Assembly: GCA_947501845.1 (NCBI GenBank)
Contig: CANMXP010000001.1
Span: forward strand, 434,001-498,000
DNA: 64,000 nt
Direction of reading: 5' to 3'
From: an uncultured Flavobacteriaceae bacterium
GTDB lineage: Bacteria; Bacteroidota; Bacteroidia; Flavobacteriales; Flavobacteriaceae
Shown: positions 62,736-64,000 of the stretch, piece after piece
How positions within the stretch are numbered: the stretch's first letter is position 1
Layout of the letters: the number at the start of each line of letters is the position of its first letter
Made by a program: the position numbers and the translations under genes
The notes under the pieces: generated by a model
The model's input: only the letters and a program-made list of their open reading frames with translations
Database searches by the model: none
What the model was told of the DNA's origin: nothing

Positions 62736-63755
62736 TTAAGAATGGATTTTGCCCGTCTTTTTACTCAACGATATTGGATCTTGTTTTCTGCCCACGGACA
62801 ATATTTCTGACACTATGGATACCGCAATTTCCTGTGGCGTCTCAGAACCAATATTAATACCTGCTGGTCCATGAATTATGTCTAAAAAGCTATGTGATAC
62901 ATCAGGGCAATATTCTATAAATTGAGACAACAAATCGTCTCTTCGTTTTGATGGTCCCAATAAACCTATATATACAGGATTCGTGTCTTTTAGCTGTACT
63001 AAATACCTTAAATCATTAGCAAAATTATGAGTCATCAAAACGACAGCAGTCTGGCCATCAATGGATGCAGTTTCCATATGCTCTGCAGAAACAGCTTGAA
63101 AACTAGTCGCTCCTGGAAAATTTGCAATGGATTTCGACTCCGATGGTCCCGAAATAATAGCCACTTCCCATCCTGTTAAAGCGGCATATTTACACAATTG
63201 CACGGCATCATGCTCTGCCCCTATAATTACAAGTTTAAAACATGGGGGCATATTTTGTTTAAAAAGTAACGGTGCTCTATTAGCTTTTATATTTTGCGTA
63301 TGGTTTTGTAATGAAAAAAATGCGTCTTTAATTTTAACCCAAGATCCTATGCCAGAAGCAAAACCTTCTTTTTTATCAAAATAGGACCAAATCTCAAATG
63401 AACTTCGTGCTTCCAATGCATTGGAAAAAGCTTCTTTAAAAGCATTGTTAGGTTTAAATATTTCTATTAGAATATATAAAATACCTTCGCAACCCAACCT
63501 ATATTGACCATCATAGGTCATTATCTTAGATTCCCCTGTTTTAAAAACAGATTCAGACTGTAGTAAAATCTCCTTTTCTACGCACCCCCCACTTACAGCT
63601 CCAATCATTTTGCCATCTTCTAAAATGAGCATGCGCACCCCAGGCTTTCTATAAGAGGAACCATCAAGCGCTACTACAGATGCTAAAACCGATTGGATTC
63701 CTTTTTCATCAGCTATTTTAGCTTGATTAACAATGTCTTTAAATTCATGTGTCAT
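62736..63755 (-). CDS. XdhC/CoxI-family maturation protein
   Basis: A 339-residue protein with the N-terminal VALDGSSYRKPGVRMLILEDG region and GAVSGGCVEKEI motif of XdhC/CoxI, and a C-terminal Rossmann domain with LVIIGAEHDAVQL and YIGLLGPSKRRDDL. It binds Mo cofactor and protects or sulfurates it before insertion into xanthine-dehydrogenase-type enzymes. It lies 9 bp downstream of the large subunit gene and 11 bp before the MocA-like gene. Confidence 0.88.
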   Translation of the reverse strand: MTHEFKDIVNQAKIADEKGIQSVLASVVALDGSSYRKPGVRMLILEDGKMIGAVSGGCVEKEILLQSESVFKTGESKIMTYDGQYRLGCEGILYILIEIFKPNNAFKEAFSNALEARSSFEIWSYFDKKEGFASGIGSWVKIKDAFFSLQNHTQNIKANRAPLLFKQNMPPCFKLVIIGAEHDAVQLCKYAALTGWEVAIISGPSESKSIANFPGATSFQAVSAEHMETASIDGQTAVVLMTHNFANDLRYLVQLKDTNPVYIGLLGPSKRRDDLLSQFIEYCPDVSHSFLDIIHGPAGINIGSETPQEIAVSIVSEILSVGRKQDPISLSKKTGKIHS

Positions 63756-63764
63756 AAATGAAGC

Positions 63765-64000
63765 TTACCCTACCACTTTTTCTAAATCCATATTACTAAT
63801 ATATGGTTGCTTAGTCAATCTTTTTCCTGTGGCTTTATAAATAGCATTAGCTACTGCCGCACCTACAGGCGGTAATGTTGGTTCTCCCAGACCAGTTGGT
63901 GCGATATTATTTTTAACAAAATGAACATCTACCTGCGGTGTTTGTCCCATTCTTATTAGTTGATAGCTATTGAAATTATTAGATTGAGGAACCCCATCTT
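63765..64000 (-). CDS. Xanthine dehydrogenase/isoquinoline oxidoreductase-type Mo subunit (C-terminal part)
   Basis: The frame enters from the right edge and ends at 63765. The visible 78 residues include GVPQSNNFNSYQL, VDVHFVKNNIAPTGLGEPTLPPVGAAVANAIYKATGKR, the typical C-terminal region with the catalytic GEP(T/S)xPP motif of IorB/XDH molybdenum subunits. It should use the MCD cofactor matured by the two downstream genes. The substrate cannot be told from this fragment. Confidence 0.85.
   Translation of the reverse strand, partial: DGVPQSNNFNSYQLIRMGQTPQVDVHFVKNNIAPTGLGEPTLPPVGAAVANAIYKATGKRLTKQPYISNMDLEKVVG

Noticed and set aside
1-64000. CRISPR arrays, rRNA or tRNA genes
   Set aside because: No repeated spacer arrays and no tRNA- or rRNA-like sequence were recognised by eye; a covariance-model scan was not possible.

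Overview
This is an AT-rich window from a Bacteroidota chromosome, almost certainly a member of the Flavobacteriaceae. The evidence is a C-terminal type IX secretion sorting domain, TAnnTTTG-type -7 promoter boxes, few Shine-Dalgarno sequences, and a gene content typical of nitrate-reducing marine flavobacteria. No tRNA, rRNA, CRISPR array, transposase or phage gene was seen.

Layout. (1) 1-3.5 kb: an NO/redox module with a ferredoxin-reductase-like flavoprotein (cut by the window edge), a small di-heme membrane protein, a Tll0287-like haem lipoprotein, a flavohaemoglobin-type globin and an FNR-type [4Fe-4S] regulator. (2) 3.6-15.5 kb, minus strand: respiratory ammonification, with napD, napA, a tetrahaem napB, a tetrahaem lipoprotein, an FeS/NrfD quinol module, nrfH, nrfA and the fused haem ligase ccsBA. 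(3) 15.7-24.9 kb, plus strand: a molybdenum-cofactor operon (moeA, modE-like, mobA, moaD, moeB, moaE, moaCB fusion, moaA). It contains extra genes: a FAD monooxygenase, a TauE permease, a lipoprotein and two four-helix-bundle ORFs, each enclosed by inverted repeats. (4) 24.9-37.3 kb: an exopolysaccharide-type locus with glycosyltransferases, a GT-C-like membrane protein, a GH5-like enzyme, a flippase, two STAS proteins and a TPR/outer-membrane barrel protein. (5) 37.5-45.2 kb: a membrane protein, a Crp-like regulator, a T9SS-secreted protein and a five-gene operon (receiver, H-NOX NO sensor, PAS histidine kinase, HPt, LytTR regulator). (6) 45.8-59.5 kb, minus strand: assimilatory nitrate reduction, with a rubredoxin-fused reductase, a nasC-FAD-BFD fusion, narK, nirBD, DUF4202, and a NarX/NarL-like two-component pair with a RidA protein. 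(7) 59.7-64 kb: a YdeP-like molybdoenzyme, then MocA-, XdhC- and xanthine-dehydrogenase-type genes.

Regulation read from the DNA. Three cis-element families were found. TGAy-N4-ATCA (FNR-like) lies before the nap, moe and nrf operons, at about -41 from the -7-derived start for moe and nap. A TAAGTA-N4-TACTTA palindrome overlaps the putative -7 box in the same register before the globin, fnr, narK, nirB and narL-like genes. A 21-bp-phased direct repeat (strong half TGTAGRYGAATGG) lies about 50 bp upstream of the -7 position of five transcription units in regions 4 and 5, including the H-NOX/LytTR operon itself.

The most interesting system is the last: an apparent NO-sensing phosphorelay ending in a LytTR regulator, with a candidate operator repeated across the neighbouring polysaccharide/adhesion locus, inside a genome segment devoted to nitrate and nitrite reduction, which generates NO.
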